This document shows, in pieces, positions 35,280-43,974 of a stretch of DNA of 64,000 nucleotides. How positions within the stretch are numbered: position 1 is the stretch's first letter; each line of letters opens with the position of its first letter. The translations under genes and the position numbers were made by a program. The DNA lies in assembly GCF_001651855.1 (NCBI RefSeq), contig NZ_LNQC01000076.1, positions 262,572-326,571 of the forward strand, given 5' to 3'. The notes below the pieces were generated by a model that did no database searches, had not been told where the DNA came from, and worked only from the letters and a program-made list of their open reading frames with translations. The DNA is from Sinorhizobium americanum (GTDB taxonomy: Bacteria; Pseudomonadota; Alphaproteobacteria; Rhizobiales; Rhizobiaceae).

Positions 35280-36155
35280 ATGTTGTCGCGCACCGACGCG
35301 AGGGCGCCAGGATCGAAGGCGCCTGCATATCGCCTGCGACTCACCGACTTCGATCTGACCTTGCCGGCGCTCGGCCTGCTGGTCCTGTTCTTCGTCGTGC
35401 CGGTCGCCATCCTGTTGGCGCGGAGCGTCTCGGAGCCCGTGCCGGGCCTCGGCAACTATGCCGAACTGCTGGGCTCATCCACCTATCTCCGGATATTCGC
35501 AAATACCTTCATCGTTTCCGGCCTAGTCACGCTCGTGTCGCTGCTGATCGGCTTTCCCGTCGCCTGGGCGCTCGCCATCATGCCGAGCCGCCTCGCGTCT
35601 GTCGTCTTCGCCATCCTGCTTTTGTCGATGTGGACCAACCTGCTGGCGCGCACCTATGCCTGGATGGTGCTGTTGCAGCGGACCGGCGTCATCAACAAGA
35701 TGCTCATCGCATTGGGCCTGATCGACAAGCCGCTTCCGCTCGTCAACAACCTGACGGGGGTGACGATCGGGATGACCTATATCATGCTGCCCTTCATCAT
35801 CCTGCCGCTCTATGGCGTCATCCGCAAGATCGATCCGGCGATCCTGCAGGCGGCGGCGCTCTGCGGCGCCAATCGCTGGCAGGCGCTCGTGCGCGTGCTT
35901 CTGCCCTTGGCGATGCCCGGCATGGCGGCCGGCGCGCTCATGGTCTTCGTGATGTCGCTCGGCTACTTCGTCACTCCGGCGCTGCTCGGCGGCACGGCGA
36001 ACATGATGCTTGCCGAACTCATCGCGCAGTTCGTCCAGTCTCTCGTCAATTGGGGCATGGGCGGCGCGGCGGCCCTGGTGTTGCTGGTCGTGACGCTGGC
36101 GCTCTATGCGGTGCAGCTCCGCTTCTTCGGCACCGACCGTATGGGAGGGCGCTGA
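35280..36155 (+). CDS. PotB-like ABC transporter permease
   Basis: A 291-residue permease with six predicted helices, beginning near LTLPALGLLVLFFVVPVAILLARS. The EAA loop is near residue 205 (DPAILQAAALCGANRWQALVRVLLPLAMPG). It pairs with the PotC-like permease that starts one base after its stop. The ATG at 35280 follows GGGAGAGACAGCT. It belongs to the polyamine/opine/Fe-type family importers. Confidence 0.88.
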   Translation: MLSRTDARAPGSKAPAYRLRLTDFDLTLPALGLLVLFFVVPVAILLARSVSEPVPGLGNYAELLGSSTYLRIFANTFIVSGLVTLVSLLIGFPVAWALAIMPSRLASVVFAILLLSMWTNLLARTYAWMVLLQRTGVINKMLIALGLIDKPLPLVNNLTGVTIGMTYIMLPFIILPLYGVIRKIDPAILQAAALCGANRWQALVRVLLPLAMPGMAAGALMVFVMSLGYFVTPALLGGTANMMLAELIAQFVQSLVNWGMGGAAALVLLVVTLALYAVQLRFFGTDRMGGR

Positions 36156-36156
36156 C

Positions 36157-36957
36157 ATGCTCCTGAATTTCGACCGTCTCGGCTGGTGGAAGCTGGTCCT
36201 CATCGGCATCACCTTGCTGACAGCCGCCTTCCTGCTCTTGCCCATCCTGTTCATTGCGGCGCTCTCCTTCGGCTCGTCGCAATGGCTGATTTTTCCGCCG
36301 CCCGGCTGGACGCTGAAATGGTATCAGGAGCTGCTTGCCGATCCGCGCTGGCTGGAGTCCGCCTGGACGAGCTTCCAGATCGCGATCATCGTGACAGTGC
36401 TTTCGGTGCTGCTCGGTCTCGTCACCTCCTTCGGTCTGACCCGCGGGCGTTTCATGTTCCGCGAAGCGCTTAAGGCGCTGTTCCTGACGCCGATGATCCT
36501 GCCCGTCGTCGTTCTTGCCGTGGCGCTCTACGCCTTCTTCCTGCAGATCGGCCTCAATGGCACGCTGACCGGCTTCGTCATTTCGCATCTGGTGCTGGCG
36601 CTGCCCTTCTCGATCCTGTCGATCACCAATGCGCTCGAAGGGTTCGACAAATCGATCGAAGACGCCGCCGTTCTGTGCGGCGCCTCCCCGTTCGAGGCGA
36701 AGATCCGGGTGACGCTGCCGGCGATCAGCCACGGCATCTTCTCGGCGGCGATCTTCTCGTTCCTCACCTCCTGGGACGAAGTGGTCGTGGCGATCTTCAT
36801 GGCGAGCCCAACGCTGCAGACGCTGCCCGTCAAGGTCTGGGCGACGTTGCGGCAGGATCTGACCCCGGTCGTTGCGGCCGCCTCCACCCTTCTCATCCTG
36901 CTCACCGTGCTTTTGATGGTGCTCGTCGCCCTGGTTCGCAAAGGATTGAAATCATGA
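36157..36957 (+). CDS. PotC-like ABC transporter permease
   Basis: A 266-residue permease. Six helices start at WWKLVLIGITLLTAAFLLLPILFIAALS. The family segment PPPGWTLKWYQELL is near 45, and the EAA loop ...SIEDAAVLCGASPFEAKIRVTLPAISHG near 175. The start at 36157 is separated from the previous stop by one base. It overlaps the ATPase start downstream in an ATGA junction. Confidence 0.88.
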   Translation: MLLNFDRLGWWKLVLIGITLLTAAFLLLPILFIAALSFGSSQWLIFPPPGWTLKWYQELLADPRWLESAWTSFQIAIIVTVLSVLLGLVTSFGLTRGRFMFREALKALFLTPMILPVVVLAVALYAFFLQIGLNGTLTGFVISHLVLALPFSILSITNALEGFDKSIEDAAVLCGASPFEAKIRVTLPAISHGIFSAAIFSFLTSWDEVVVAIFMASPTLQTLPVKVWATLRQDLTPVVAAASTLLILLTVLLMVLVALVRKGLKS

Positions 36958-38036
36958 GCAAACCCTTTCTGCAAATCCGCGGCATCCGCAAGGAATATGG
37001 ACCCGTAACCGCCGTTCACGACGTCAATCTCGATGTGGCGCAGGGGGAATTCCTGACATTCCTCGGCCCTTCGGGATCAGGCAAGAGCACGACGCTCTAC
37101 ATTCTCGCCGGCTTCGAGGCCCCGACGCGCGGCGACATCCTGCTCAACGGGGAAACGCTGCTGTCGACGCCGTCGCACAAGCGCAATATCGGCATGGTGT
37201 TCCAGCGCTACACGCTGTTTCCGCATCTCACCGTCGGCGAGAACATCGCCTTTCCCCTGAAGGTCAGGCGGCTGCCGAAGGCCGAGATCGATGCCAAGGT
37301 GCGCGACATGCTGAAGCTCGTGCGGCTCGAAGGCTTCGAGGACCGCAAGCCGGCGCAGATGTCCGGCGGCCAGCAGCAGCGCGTCGCGCTGGCGCGGGCT
37401 CTTGCCTATGATCCTCCTGTGTTGCTGATGGACGAGCCGCTTTCGGCGCTCGACAAGAAACTGCGCGAGGAGATCCAGCACGAGATCCGCCGCATCCACC
37501 AGCAGACGGAAGTGACGATCCTCTATGTCACACACGACCAGGAGGAAGCGCTCAGGCTCTCCGACCGAATCGCCGTGTTTTCAAAGGGGGTGATCGACCA
37601 GATCGGCACCGGCCCGGAACTCTACGCCAATCCGGCAACCCGCTTCGTCGCCGAGTTCATCGGCGACAGCGATTTCCTGCCCTGCGATCTGGTGACGGCG
37701 GCAAACGGCAAAGCGGAGATCGCGCTCGCCGGTACGACGGTCATCCCCAACGTGCCGGTGCACGGCAAGCCGGTTGCCGGCGGCAAGGCGGCGCTGATGC
37801 TGCGGCCGGAACGCTTGCGCCTGATGCGATCGGCGCCGGGCGGCGCGACCGCAGTTCCCGTCACTATCAGCGACATCACCTTTCTCGGCAACAACATCCA
37901 TGTCGCAACCGAGACCGCCAGGGGCGACGCGCTGGCCGTCCGCCTTCCCTTCGGTCACGAGGCGATTTCCAGCCTCAGCCGCGGCGACAGCGTCTGGCTC
38001 GGCTTCGATCCTGCGTCCGCCCACGTCTTCTGCTGA
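36954..38036 (+). CDS. PotA-like ABC transporter ATP-binding protein
   Basis: A 360-residue ATPase: Walker [11 protein letters not shown]-loop [20 protein letters not shown], signature [15 protein letters not shown] and Walker [18 protein letters not shown]. The C-terminal ~110 residues form the TOBE domain ([12 protein letters not shown]). It energises the PotD/PotB/PotC-like importer. The start overlaps the permease stop by 4 bases (ATGA). The last gene of the substrate-linked transporter. Confidence 0.92.
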   Translation: MSKPFLQIRGIRKEYGPVTAVHDVNLDVAQGEFLTFLGPSGSGKSTTLYILAGFEAPTRGDILLNGETLLSTPSHKRNIGMVFQRYTLFPHLTVGENIAFPLKVRRLPKAEIDAKVRDMLKLVRLEGFEDRKPAQMSGGQQQRVALARALAYDPPVLLMDEPLSALDKKLREEIQHEIRRIHQQTEVTILYVTHDQEEALRLSDRIAVFSKGVIDQIGTGPELYANPATRFVAEFIGDSDFLPCDLVTAANGKAEIALAGTTVIPNVPVHGKPVAGGKAALMLRPERLRLMRSAPGGATAVPVTISDITFLGNNIHVATETARGDALAVRLPFGHEAISSLSRGDSVWLGFDPASAHVFC

Positions 38037-38053
38037 GCGGCGGACGCCCCGCT

Positions 38054-38176
38054 TTAGTCTTCAGATAGTTCTTCCGCTGTGGCCGCGACTGGTGCATTCC
38101 CCAGGGAATTATCGGCATATTTGAAAGCAAGTATGCTGATAACTGACGCGATGATAGCGATCAGGACGAGACGCAT
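38054..38176 (-). CDS. 40-residue single-pass membrane protein
   Basis: MRLVLIAIIASVISILAFKY forms one transmembrane helix followed by a polar acidic tail (NSLGNAPVAATAEELSED). The Shine-Dalgarno sequence is weak (GGGAAA), but an EcfG-type promoter lies 33 bases upstream, which is the main support. No function is known. Confidence 0.5.
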   Translation of the reverse strand: MRLVLIAIIASVISILAFKYADNSLGNAPVAATAEELSED

Positions 38177-38208
38177 GAAGGTTTCCCGGCATCGTTGCAA
38201 TGCCTAGC

Positions 38209-38234
38209 AACTCACCCGGAGACCCCGTTGTTCC
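38209..38234 (-). promoter_or_regulatory. EcfG/RpoE2-type promoter for the 40-residue membrane protein
   Basis: Minus strand: GGAAC (38234-38230), 17-base spacer, AGTT (38212-38209); ATG at 38176. The -10 first base is A rather than C. Confidence 0.45.
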
Positions 38235-38249
38235 AGCGCGAACGATGTC

Positions 38250-38387
38250 TCACCGGTAGTTGGTGGGAACCAGTGCCGCCCTGTTCGGCGGCGCCTCTAC
38301 CTCCGTTCGATCGACAGCAAGGATGCTCATCACGAGAGAGACGAGGACGAGTATCAGCGCCATGAATGCGATGCCTGCCTTATCCAT
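38250..38387 (-). CDS. 45-residue single-pass membrane protein
   Basis: MDKAGIAFMALILVLVSLVMSILAV is one transmembrane helix, followed by a polar tail ending TNYR. It resembles its neighbour at 38054 in size and layout (basic start, Ile/Leu/Val helix with SILA). Ribosome-binding support is weak and no EcfG-like site is seen in front of it. It could be a decayed tandem copy. Confidence 0.4.
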   Translation of the reverse strand: MDKAGIAFMALILVLVSLVMSILAVDRTEVEAPPNRAALVPTNYR

Positions 38388-38523
38388 CCCCCATCATGAT
38401 CGCGGGAATGCGAGCAAAACGGGGCGCCGGCGGCCAAGAATTGTACCGGTGCGCATCATAGTTAATTTCGTCTGAACGAACTGAGGCCTCTTTAATTTTG
38501 CGCCAGCTCTGGGCGACACCCTG

Positions 38524-39219
38524 TTACCGTGCTTTTGCGCCTTGCTGCTCCGCCAGGAGCGCCTCGGCGATCGCCGCCGCATTCGTGACATGGACATTTG
38601 CCGCCTCATAGGCCGCCGCGCCGTCGCCGGCTTTGATCGCGTCGATGATCTTCTGCATCTGGGCCGGACCCTGCTTGTCGCGGTCGGGCGTCTTGATCGT
38701 CATGGAGCGCAGATGATTGATCCTCGCGGTGATCGAATTGACGATGCCCCAGGCGACATGGCGGCCGGAATTCTCGAACAGGGTGCGGTAGAAATCCGTC
38801 GTGGCGCTGAGAACCGCCGCGAGCTCGTTGGCGGCATAGGCGGCCCGGATGCGCGCAAGGATACGTTCGAGCTCGGCCACGACCGCGGGGTCCTTTTGTA
38901 TGGCGCAGGCCTTGGCGGCTATACCTTCGAGCACGCCGCGGATCTCATAGATCTGCCGGGCCTCCTCGGGGGTTGTCTCGGCGACGATCGGGCCGCGGTT
39001 CTGCTGGATGGCCACGAGGCCTTCGGATTCCAAGTGCCGCAGCACCTCACGGACGATCGTACGGCTGACGCCGAGCTGGTCGCACAGGTCGCGTTCGACA
39101 AGCCGTTCGCCGGCCCTGAAATGCATGTTGACGATAGCGTCGCGCATCTTTTCCAGGGCAAGCTCGCGCAGGGTCTTCTCCGGTCGGAGTACTCGCATCG
39201 GCTGTTCAGACGCGCTCAT
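38524..39219 (-). CDS. GntR-family regulator (FCD domain) of the DUF1185 locus
   Basis: A 231-residue regulator. The winged helix (GERLVERDLCDQLGVSRTIVREVLRHLESEGLV) is followed by an FCD ligand domain (IYEIRGVLEGIAAKACA, DFYRTLFENSG, MQKIIDAIKAGDGAAAYEAANVHV). AAAGGAAG precedes the ATG at 39219; the frame continues to 39285. A perfect 8+8 dyad about 80 bases upstream matches the dyad at the DUF1185 promoter 10 kb away, so this protein probably represses both itself and that operon. Confidence 0.88.
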   Translation of the reverse strand: MSASEQPMRVLRPEKTLRELALEKMRDAIVNMHFRAGERLVERDLCDQLGVSRTIVREVLRHLESEGLVAIQQNRGPIVAETTPEEARQIYEIRGVLEGIAAKACAIQKDPAVVAELERILARIRAAYAANELAAVLSATTDFYRTLFENSGRHVAWGIVNSITARINHLRSMTIKTPDRDKQGPAQMQKIIDAIKAGDGAAAYEAANVHVTNAAAIAEALLAEQQGAKAR

Positions 39220-39298
39220 GGGGCTGCTTCCTTTCCGCCAGCACCTGTGGCAACTGCGCGATCTCGATCCAGTCCTTGGTGGCACGTGTCGAGCCGCA

Positions 39299-39318
39299 TA
39301 TTATGGGATACCATAATA
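39299..39318 (-). promoter_or_regulatory. Perfect operator dyad upstream of the GntR gene
   Basis: TATTATGG-GATA-CCATAATA, a perfect inverted repeat. The DUF1185 operator at 28862-28881 is the same except for one arm mismatch and the spacer. Predicted binding site for the adjacent FCD-type GntR regulator. Confidence 0.65.
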
Positions 39319-39451
39319 TCACTGGTGAACGCATCTGTCAGCAGGATACACATCGACATACGTCCGGAAAACAGTGTCTAACCTGTTTGCCGGTCGGAAG
39401 GATAGCCACGCGAATGCCGTCCAACAGCTACCTTGGGCGGCAAGGTGCCGC

Positions 39452-40426
39452 TCACCTGGCGGAAAGCGACTCGATGAGCGCGGCGATGTAGCCATAGCAG
39501 AAGGCGAAGGCAACGCCGGTCGGGTCGCGGCCGCTGATCGTCGGGACGTGGTCGGGCATCACCATGTATTGGTATCCGACCTCGTGATAGATCTTCAGCG
39601 AGCGCACCATGTCCATGTCGCCCTCGTCGGGGAAGGTTTCCATGAAGGAAAGCTTGCCGCCGCGGATGTTGCGGAAGTGCAGATTGAAGATCTTGCCGCG
39701 CGTGCCGAACCAGCGGATGATCTCGTCGATCTCCTCGCGCGGATTGTCGAGCATCTCGCCGATCGAACCCTGGCAAAAATTCAGGCCGTGATAGGGGCTC
39801 TCGTGCATCTGCACGAATTTTTTGAGGCCCTCGACGGTGCCGAGCACGCGCGTCACGCCGCGGTAGCCGGGCGGCGCGTAGGGATCGTGGGGATGGCAGG
39901 CGATGCGCACGCGATTGCTCGTCGCAACAGGCACCACCCGCTCCAGGAAATAGTCGATCCGCTCCCAGTTCTCGTCCTCCGACAGAACGCCGGCAAGGCC
40001 CGGCGCAGCGCTCCGGTCGACCCGCTCCCAGCGAAAGGCCTCGTTCATCGAGCCGCCGCGGCCGCGTTCCATCTCGCTGCGGGGAATGCCGATCAGGTTC
40101 AGATTGTACTTGGCCGCCGGAATGCCGGCGCGGGCGCAGTTCTCGATCATCCGGCAGACCGCGTCGATCTGGCGATCGCGCTCCGGTCCGGCCAGCAGGA
40201 TATCGGGATAGGAGGCTTTCTCGATCGGCTTCGAGGGAAGGGGAAGCTGGATCATGTCGAGCACCAGGCCGAAGCTCTCGACGTGGTCGCGATGCCGTTC
40301 CAAATCCTCCAGGGTCCAGCTTGCCGGATCGCCCGGCGGATCGGCCGAGATATTCTTGACGCCAAGTTGGGCGTAGACGCGGTAATCCTCGTCGTCGCGC
40401 GCTGCGACCTGCGTTCCTACATACAT
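39452..40426 (-). CDS. uxuA: Mannonate dehydratase
   Basis: A 324-residue TIM-barrel enzyme that dehydrates D-mannonate to 2-keto-3-deoxy-D-gluconate in glucuronate breakdown. Family motifs are visible: NLNLIGIPR near 105, RIACHPHDPYAPPG near 170 with metal-binding His, LNFCQGSIGEM near 215 and LHFRNIRGGKLSFMETFPDEGDMDM near 250. AAGGAG precedes the ATG at 40426. It carries its own TATGACATA-type operator. Shorter than E. coli UxuA (about 394) but normal for this branch. Confidence 0.88.
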   Translation of the reverse strand: MYVGTQVAARDDEDYRVYAQLGVKNISADPPGDPASWTLEDLERHRDHVESFGLVLDMIQLPLPSKPIEKASYPDILLAGPERDRQIDAVCRMIENCARAGIPAAKYNLNLIGIPRSEMERGRGGSMNEAFRWERVDRSAAPGLAGVLSEDENWERIDYFLERVVPVATSNRVRIACHPHDPYAPPGYRGVTRVLGTVEGLKKFVQMHESPYHGLNFCQGSIGEMLDNPREEIDEIIRWFGTRGKIFNLHFRNIRGGKLSFMETFPDEGDMDMVRSLKIYHEVGYQYMVMPDHVPTISGRDPTGVAFAFCYGYIAALIESLSAR

Positions 40427-40457
40427 GGACAGCTCCTTCTGAATGCCTTCAGCCCAT

Positions 40458-40477
40458 TTCATATGACATAATATGAA
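40458..40477 (-). promoter_or_regulatory. TATGACATA operator in front of uxuA
   Basis: TTCATAT-GACATA-ATATGAA is a 7+7 dyad that contains TATGACATA (40462-40470). The same nonamer is at 41280-41288 before the binding-protein gene. Predicted target of the GntR protein encoded at 40500-41198. Confidence 0.55.
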
Positions 40478-40499
40478 TTCCGGGGACCTGTCGAGCGGA

Positions 40500-41198
40500 T
40501 TATTGCTCGGCGAGGCGCCGGTAGCGACGCTGGCTGGCGATGATATGTTTGCGCATCGCCTGCCTAGCGCGTTCCGGATCCTGGTCGGCAATGGCTGCGA
40601 GGATCTCGACATGTTCCGCCTGGACGCCGAGCAAATAATCTCTGTCGGCAGCCTCCGGCAATGTCGTGAACTGGCTGCGGGGAATGGCGCGCGGCCCGAA
40701 TTGGCGCATGACATCGAGGTAGAAGCGGTTGTTGGTGGCTGCGGCGATGGCCATATGGAACTCGAAATCGGCCTCGACGGTCGGCTTCCCCTCCACAATC
40801 AGCTGCGCCATTTTTCTATTGGCCGCGCCGATCGCCGCTTCCTGCTCGGCCGTCCTGCGATACGCGGCGATTGCCGCGGCTTCGCTCTCGCAAGCCAGCC
40901 GGAACTCGAGAAGCTCGAGCGTCTCCGGGATGCTCCTGATCTCCACCGGGCTCAGCGCAAAGCGCTGGCTTGCCTTCGGGTCGCTGACAAAAACGCCCTT
41001 GCCCTGGATGGGGCGGACGTAGCCTGCGGCGCGCAGGTCGGCGATTGCCTCGCGGACCACCGTGCGGCTCACGCCGAAGCTTGCCTCCAATTGTGGCTCG
41101 GTCGGCAATTGGTCGCCTTCCTTCAGCCTGCCGGCTTCGATCTGCCGGCGCAGTTCGTCGATTACCTGTTGCGCCAGTCTCTGTCGTCCGCCCGCCAT
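40500..41198 (-). CDS. GntR-family (FadR-like) regulator of the uronate locus
   Basis: A 232-residue regulator: winged helix near residues 25-60 (DQLPTEPQLEASFGVSRTVVREAIADLRAAGYV) and an FCD domain with DFEFHMAIAAATNN near 130 and EHVEILAAIADQDPERARQAMRKHI near the C-terminus. It lies between uxuA and the divergent transporter genes. The shared TATGACATA dyads in front of uxuA and of the binding-protein gene make it the likely hexuronate-responsive regulator. Confidence 0.85.
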   Translation of the reverse strand: MAGGRQRLAQQVIDELRRQIEAGRLKEGDQLPTEPQLEASFGVSRTVVREAIADLRAAGYVRPIQGKGVFVSDPKASQRFALSPVEIRSIPETLELLEFRLACESEAAAIAAYRRTAEQEAAIGAANRKMAQLIVEGKPTVEADFEFHMAIAAATNNRFYLDVMRQFGPRAIPRSQFTTLPEAADRDYLLGVQAEHVEILAAIADQDPERARQAMRKHIIASQRRYRRLAEQ

Positions 41199-41279
41199 CG
41201 TCCCCTCATCAAAGTGCCCGCTTTCGCGGTCTCGCCCGGAAAGCTCTTGCCAACGCCGCCGAATGCCGCTAATTCATAC

Positions 41280-41288
41280 TATGACATA
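41280..41288 (+). promoter_or_regulatory. TATGACATA operator upstream of the uronate-locus binding-protein gene
   Basis: The nonamer TATG-A-CATA is itself palindromic and repeats the core of the uxuA operator. A further TATGTC half-site is at 41301-41306. The binding-protein ATG is at 41335; the GntR gene starts at 41198 on the other strand. Confidence 0.5.
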
Positions 41289-41334
41289 CGGACGACGTAA
41301 TATGTCTCCTATAATAGGTCAGGGAGGAGTTTCA

Positions 41335-42924
41335 ATGAAGCATTTTTCGAAGGGCCTCATCGCAGGGGCCGCCGCAATCGTTTTGAGCTTTTCTGCAACA
41401 GGCGTAAACGCCGCTACTCCCGACGACCAATTGGTCATCGGCACATCGCTCGCCCAGGTTCTGTCGCTCGATCCGCAACAGGCGACCGAGGCGAAGGCGG
41501 TCGAGATCATGTCCAATCTTTACGACCGGCTGGTGAAGACGGAAAACCGCAAAATCGCGCCGCAGCTCGCCGAAAGCTGGGAGATCGATGACAAGGGCAT
41601 CACCTTTCACCTGCGCGAAGCGACCTTCGCCTCCGGCAATCCGGTTACCGCCGATGATGTCGTCTATTCGCTTGGGCGGCTGCTCAAGCTCGATCAGGCC
41701 TCGGCTGCCAATTTCAAGCGCATCGGTTACAAGGCCGATAATGTAGACAGGCTCGTCAGGGCAGTGGATCCGCGGACGGTGCGGATCGACCTCTCCGGCG
41801 AAACCACGGCGGAGCTGCTCCTCTACCGGCTGGCGATGTGCGTCGCGAGCGTCGTCGACAGCGTCGAGGTCAAGAAGCACGTCCAGGACAATGACTACGG
41901 CAATGCCTGGCTGCGCACGAATTCGGCAGGTTCCGGCCCCTTCACGCTGAAGCGCTGGACGCCGAACGAGATGGTCATCATCGAGGCGAACGACGCGTAT
42001 GCCGGCGGCGCACCGCACATGCGTCGTGTCATCGTGCGGCACGTGCCGGAAAGCCAGGTGGCGCGCCTCATGCTCGAGCGCAACGACATTGATGTCGCCA
42101 GCGCGCTGAGCGCGGCGGACCTGAAGACCTTCGAGGGCCAGCAAGGTTTCGAGGTCCAGCGGGTGCCGACCGGCGGTTTCTACGTTCTGTCGATGAATGC
42201 CGGCAACGAGTATCTCGCCAATCCCAAGGTGCGCGAGGCGATCGCCTACAGCATTGACTACAAGGGCATCGAGCAGACGATCATGGGCCCCTATGGCCGG
42301 GTCCGCAACGTGCCGGTCCCTGAGGATTATGAATATGCCATCCCCAATCCGGATTGGCATTTCGATGCGACGAAGGCCAAGGCGCTGCTGGCGGAAGCGG
42401 GGTATCCCAACGGCTTTTCGCTGACGCTGAAGACCATCGCGCAGACGCCACGCATCGACCTGGCGACCGCCATCCAGGGCTCGCTCGGCCAGGTCGGGAT
42501 CAAGGTCGACATCCAGCAGGGCAACGGCTCAGACATCATCGCCGATCACCGGGCGCGCAATTTCGACCTGCTCATACCCCAGACCGGCGCCTATATGCCG
42601 AACGTGCTCGGTTCCATGGAACAGTTCTCCAGCAATCCGGACAATTCCAAGGAAGCGAACAATGCCGGCAATTTCGTCTGGCGCTCGGCCTGGGACATTC
42701 CGGAGCTGACGGCGCTGACCGCCAAGGCCTCGCTCGAGCCGGACGCGAAGAAGCGCGGCGAGATCTATGTCGAGATGCAGGAAAAGTTCGTGGAGCAGAA
42801 GCCGGCTGTGCTGCCGCTTTTCGAACGCTTCGAGCCAATCGTCGTCAATGCGCGCGTCAAGGACTATGTCGGTCATCCCAATCAGCTGACGCGCCTCGAA
42901 GGCGTCACCAAGGCGTCCGATTAA
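41335..42924 (+). CDS. ABC transporter substrate-binding protein (SBP family 5)
   Basis: A 529-residue periplasmic protein with a classical Sec signal (MKHFSKGLIAGAAAIVLSFSATGVNAA). The family-5 elements are FHLREATFASGNPVTADDVVYSL near 100, ...NPKVREAIAYSIDYKGI near 300 and FDATKAKALLAEAGYPNGF near 345. GGGAGGAG precedes the ATG. Its linkage to uxuA and a TATGACATA operator suggests that it binds a uronate-containing oligosaccharide or glycoside, although the family was named for peptides. Confidence 0.9.
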   Translation: MKHFSKGLIAGAAAIVLSFSATGVNAATPDDQLVIGTSLAQVLSLDPQQATEAKAVEIMSNLYDRLVKTENRKIAPQLAESWEIDDKGITFHLREATFASGNPVTADDVVYSLGRLLKLDQASAANFKRIGYKADNVDRLVRAVDPRTVRIDLSGETTAELLLYRLAMCVASVVDSVEVKKHVQDNDYGNAWLRTNSAGSGPFTLKRWTPNEMVIIEANDAYAGGAPHMRRVIVRHVPESQVARLMLERNDIDVASALSAADLKTFEGQQGFEVQRVPTGGFYVLSMNAGNEYLANPKVREAIAYSIDYKGIEQTIMGPYGRVRNVPVPEDYEYAIPNPDWHFDATKAKALLAEAGYPNGFSLTLKTIAQTPRIDLATAIQGSLGQVGIKVDIQQGNGSDIIADHRARNFDLLIPQTGAYMPNVLGSMEQFSSNPDNSKEANNAGNFVWRSAWDIPELTALTAKASLEPDAKKRGEIYVEMQEKFVEQKPAVLPLFERFEPIVVNARVKDYVGHPNQLTRLEGVTKASD

Positions 42925-42945
42925 GGGCGGCGTCGGGACACGGCC

Positions 42946-43974
42946 ATGAAGGAACTCACCGCAAGCGAGCTGGCACGGCGCGTCCTCCACCTCGTCGTCA
43001 GCCTGTTCATCCTGCTAACGGTCACCTTCGTCATTGGCCGTGTCCTCCCGGCTGATCCGGTCGGCGCCATCGTCGGCGAGCTGGCGGATCCGGCCGCCTA
43101 CGAAGCGATGCGGGCGCGGCTCGGCCTCGACCTACCGATCTACCGGCAGTTCGTCATCTACCTGCAAGGCCTTTTCCGGGGCGATTTCGGCCAGGCGATC
43201 CTCACCGGCAACTCGGTCGCCAGCGACATGCTGCAGGCCTTTCCGGCCACCTTCGAGCTGGCGACGCTGGCGATTATCATTTCCGCCGTCGTCGGCGTGC
43301 CGCTGGGGCTCGCCGCCGCGCTGTTCCGAGACAGTTTCGTCGACAAGTTCGCCCGCGTCGTGGCTCTCGTCGGCCACTCCATCCCGGTCTTCTGGTTCGG
43401 TATCGTCGGGCTGGTGATCTTCTATGCGGCGCTCGACTGGGTCGGCGGCCCGGGCCGGATCGACGTCTTCTATGAGGGCATGGTCGAGCCGGTGACGGGC
43501 ATGTTGCTCGTCGACAGCCTCCTTGCCGGAGAAACCGAGATTTTCTGGAACGCGCTGTCGCACATCATCCTGCCGGCCGCCATCCTCGCCTATATGGCCA
43601 TGGCCTATATCACCCGCATGACGCGCAGCTTCACGCTGGAACAGTTGAGCCAGGACTACGTGATTGCGGCGCGTGCCAAGGGTGCGGGGCCTGCCCGCAC
43701 GGTCACCCATCACGTCCTGCCGAACATCGCCGTCCAGTTGATCACCGTGCTTGCGATTTCCTATGGCAACCTGCTCGAAGGAGCGGTGGTGACCGAGATC
43801 GTCTTCTCCTGGCCGGGCATCGGCCAATACATGACGAACGCCCTGATGATCGGCGACATGAACGCGGTGCTCGCGGCAACCATCATCGTCGGCTTCGTCT
43901 TCATGCTACTCAACTTCATTGCGGACATCGCCTATGCGATCCTTGATCCGCGGACCCGGGAGGCGGCGCGATGA
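42946..43974 (+). CDS. Peptide-type ABC transporter permease (DppB-like)
   Basis: A 342-residue permease with the N-terminal OppB-type helix (RVLHLVVSLFILLTVTFVIGRVLPADP), a large periplasmic loop with LGLDLPIYRQFVIYLQGLFRGDFG, and the EAA loop VIAARAKGAGPARTVTHHVLPN near 235. It precedes and overlaps its DppC-like partner by 4 bases (ATGA). Confidence 0.9.
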   Translation: MKELTASELARRVLHLVVSLFILLTVTFVIGRVLPADPVGAIVGELADPAAYEAMRARLGLDLPIYRQFVIYLQGLFRGDFGQAILTGNSVASDMLQAFPATFELATLAIIISAVVGVPLGLAAALFRDSFVDKFARVVALVGHSIPVFWFGIVGLVIFYAALDWVGGPGRIDVFYEGMVEPVTGMLLVDSLLAGETEIFWNALSHIILPAAILAYMAMAYITRMTRSFTLEQLSQDYVIAARAKGAGPARTVTHHVLPNIAVQLITVLAISYGNLLEGAVVTEIVFSWPGIGQYMTNALMIGDMNAVLAATIIVGFVFMLLNFIADIAYAILDPRTREAAR

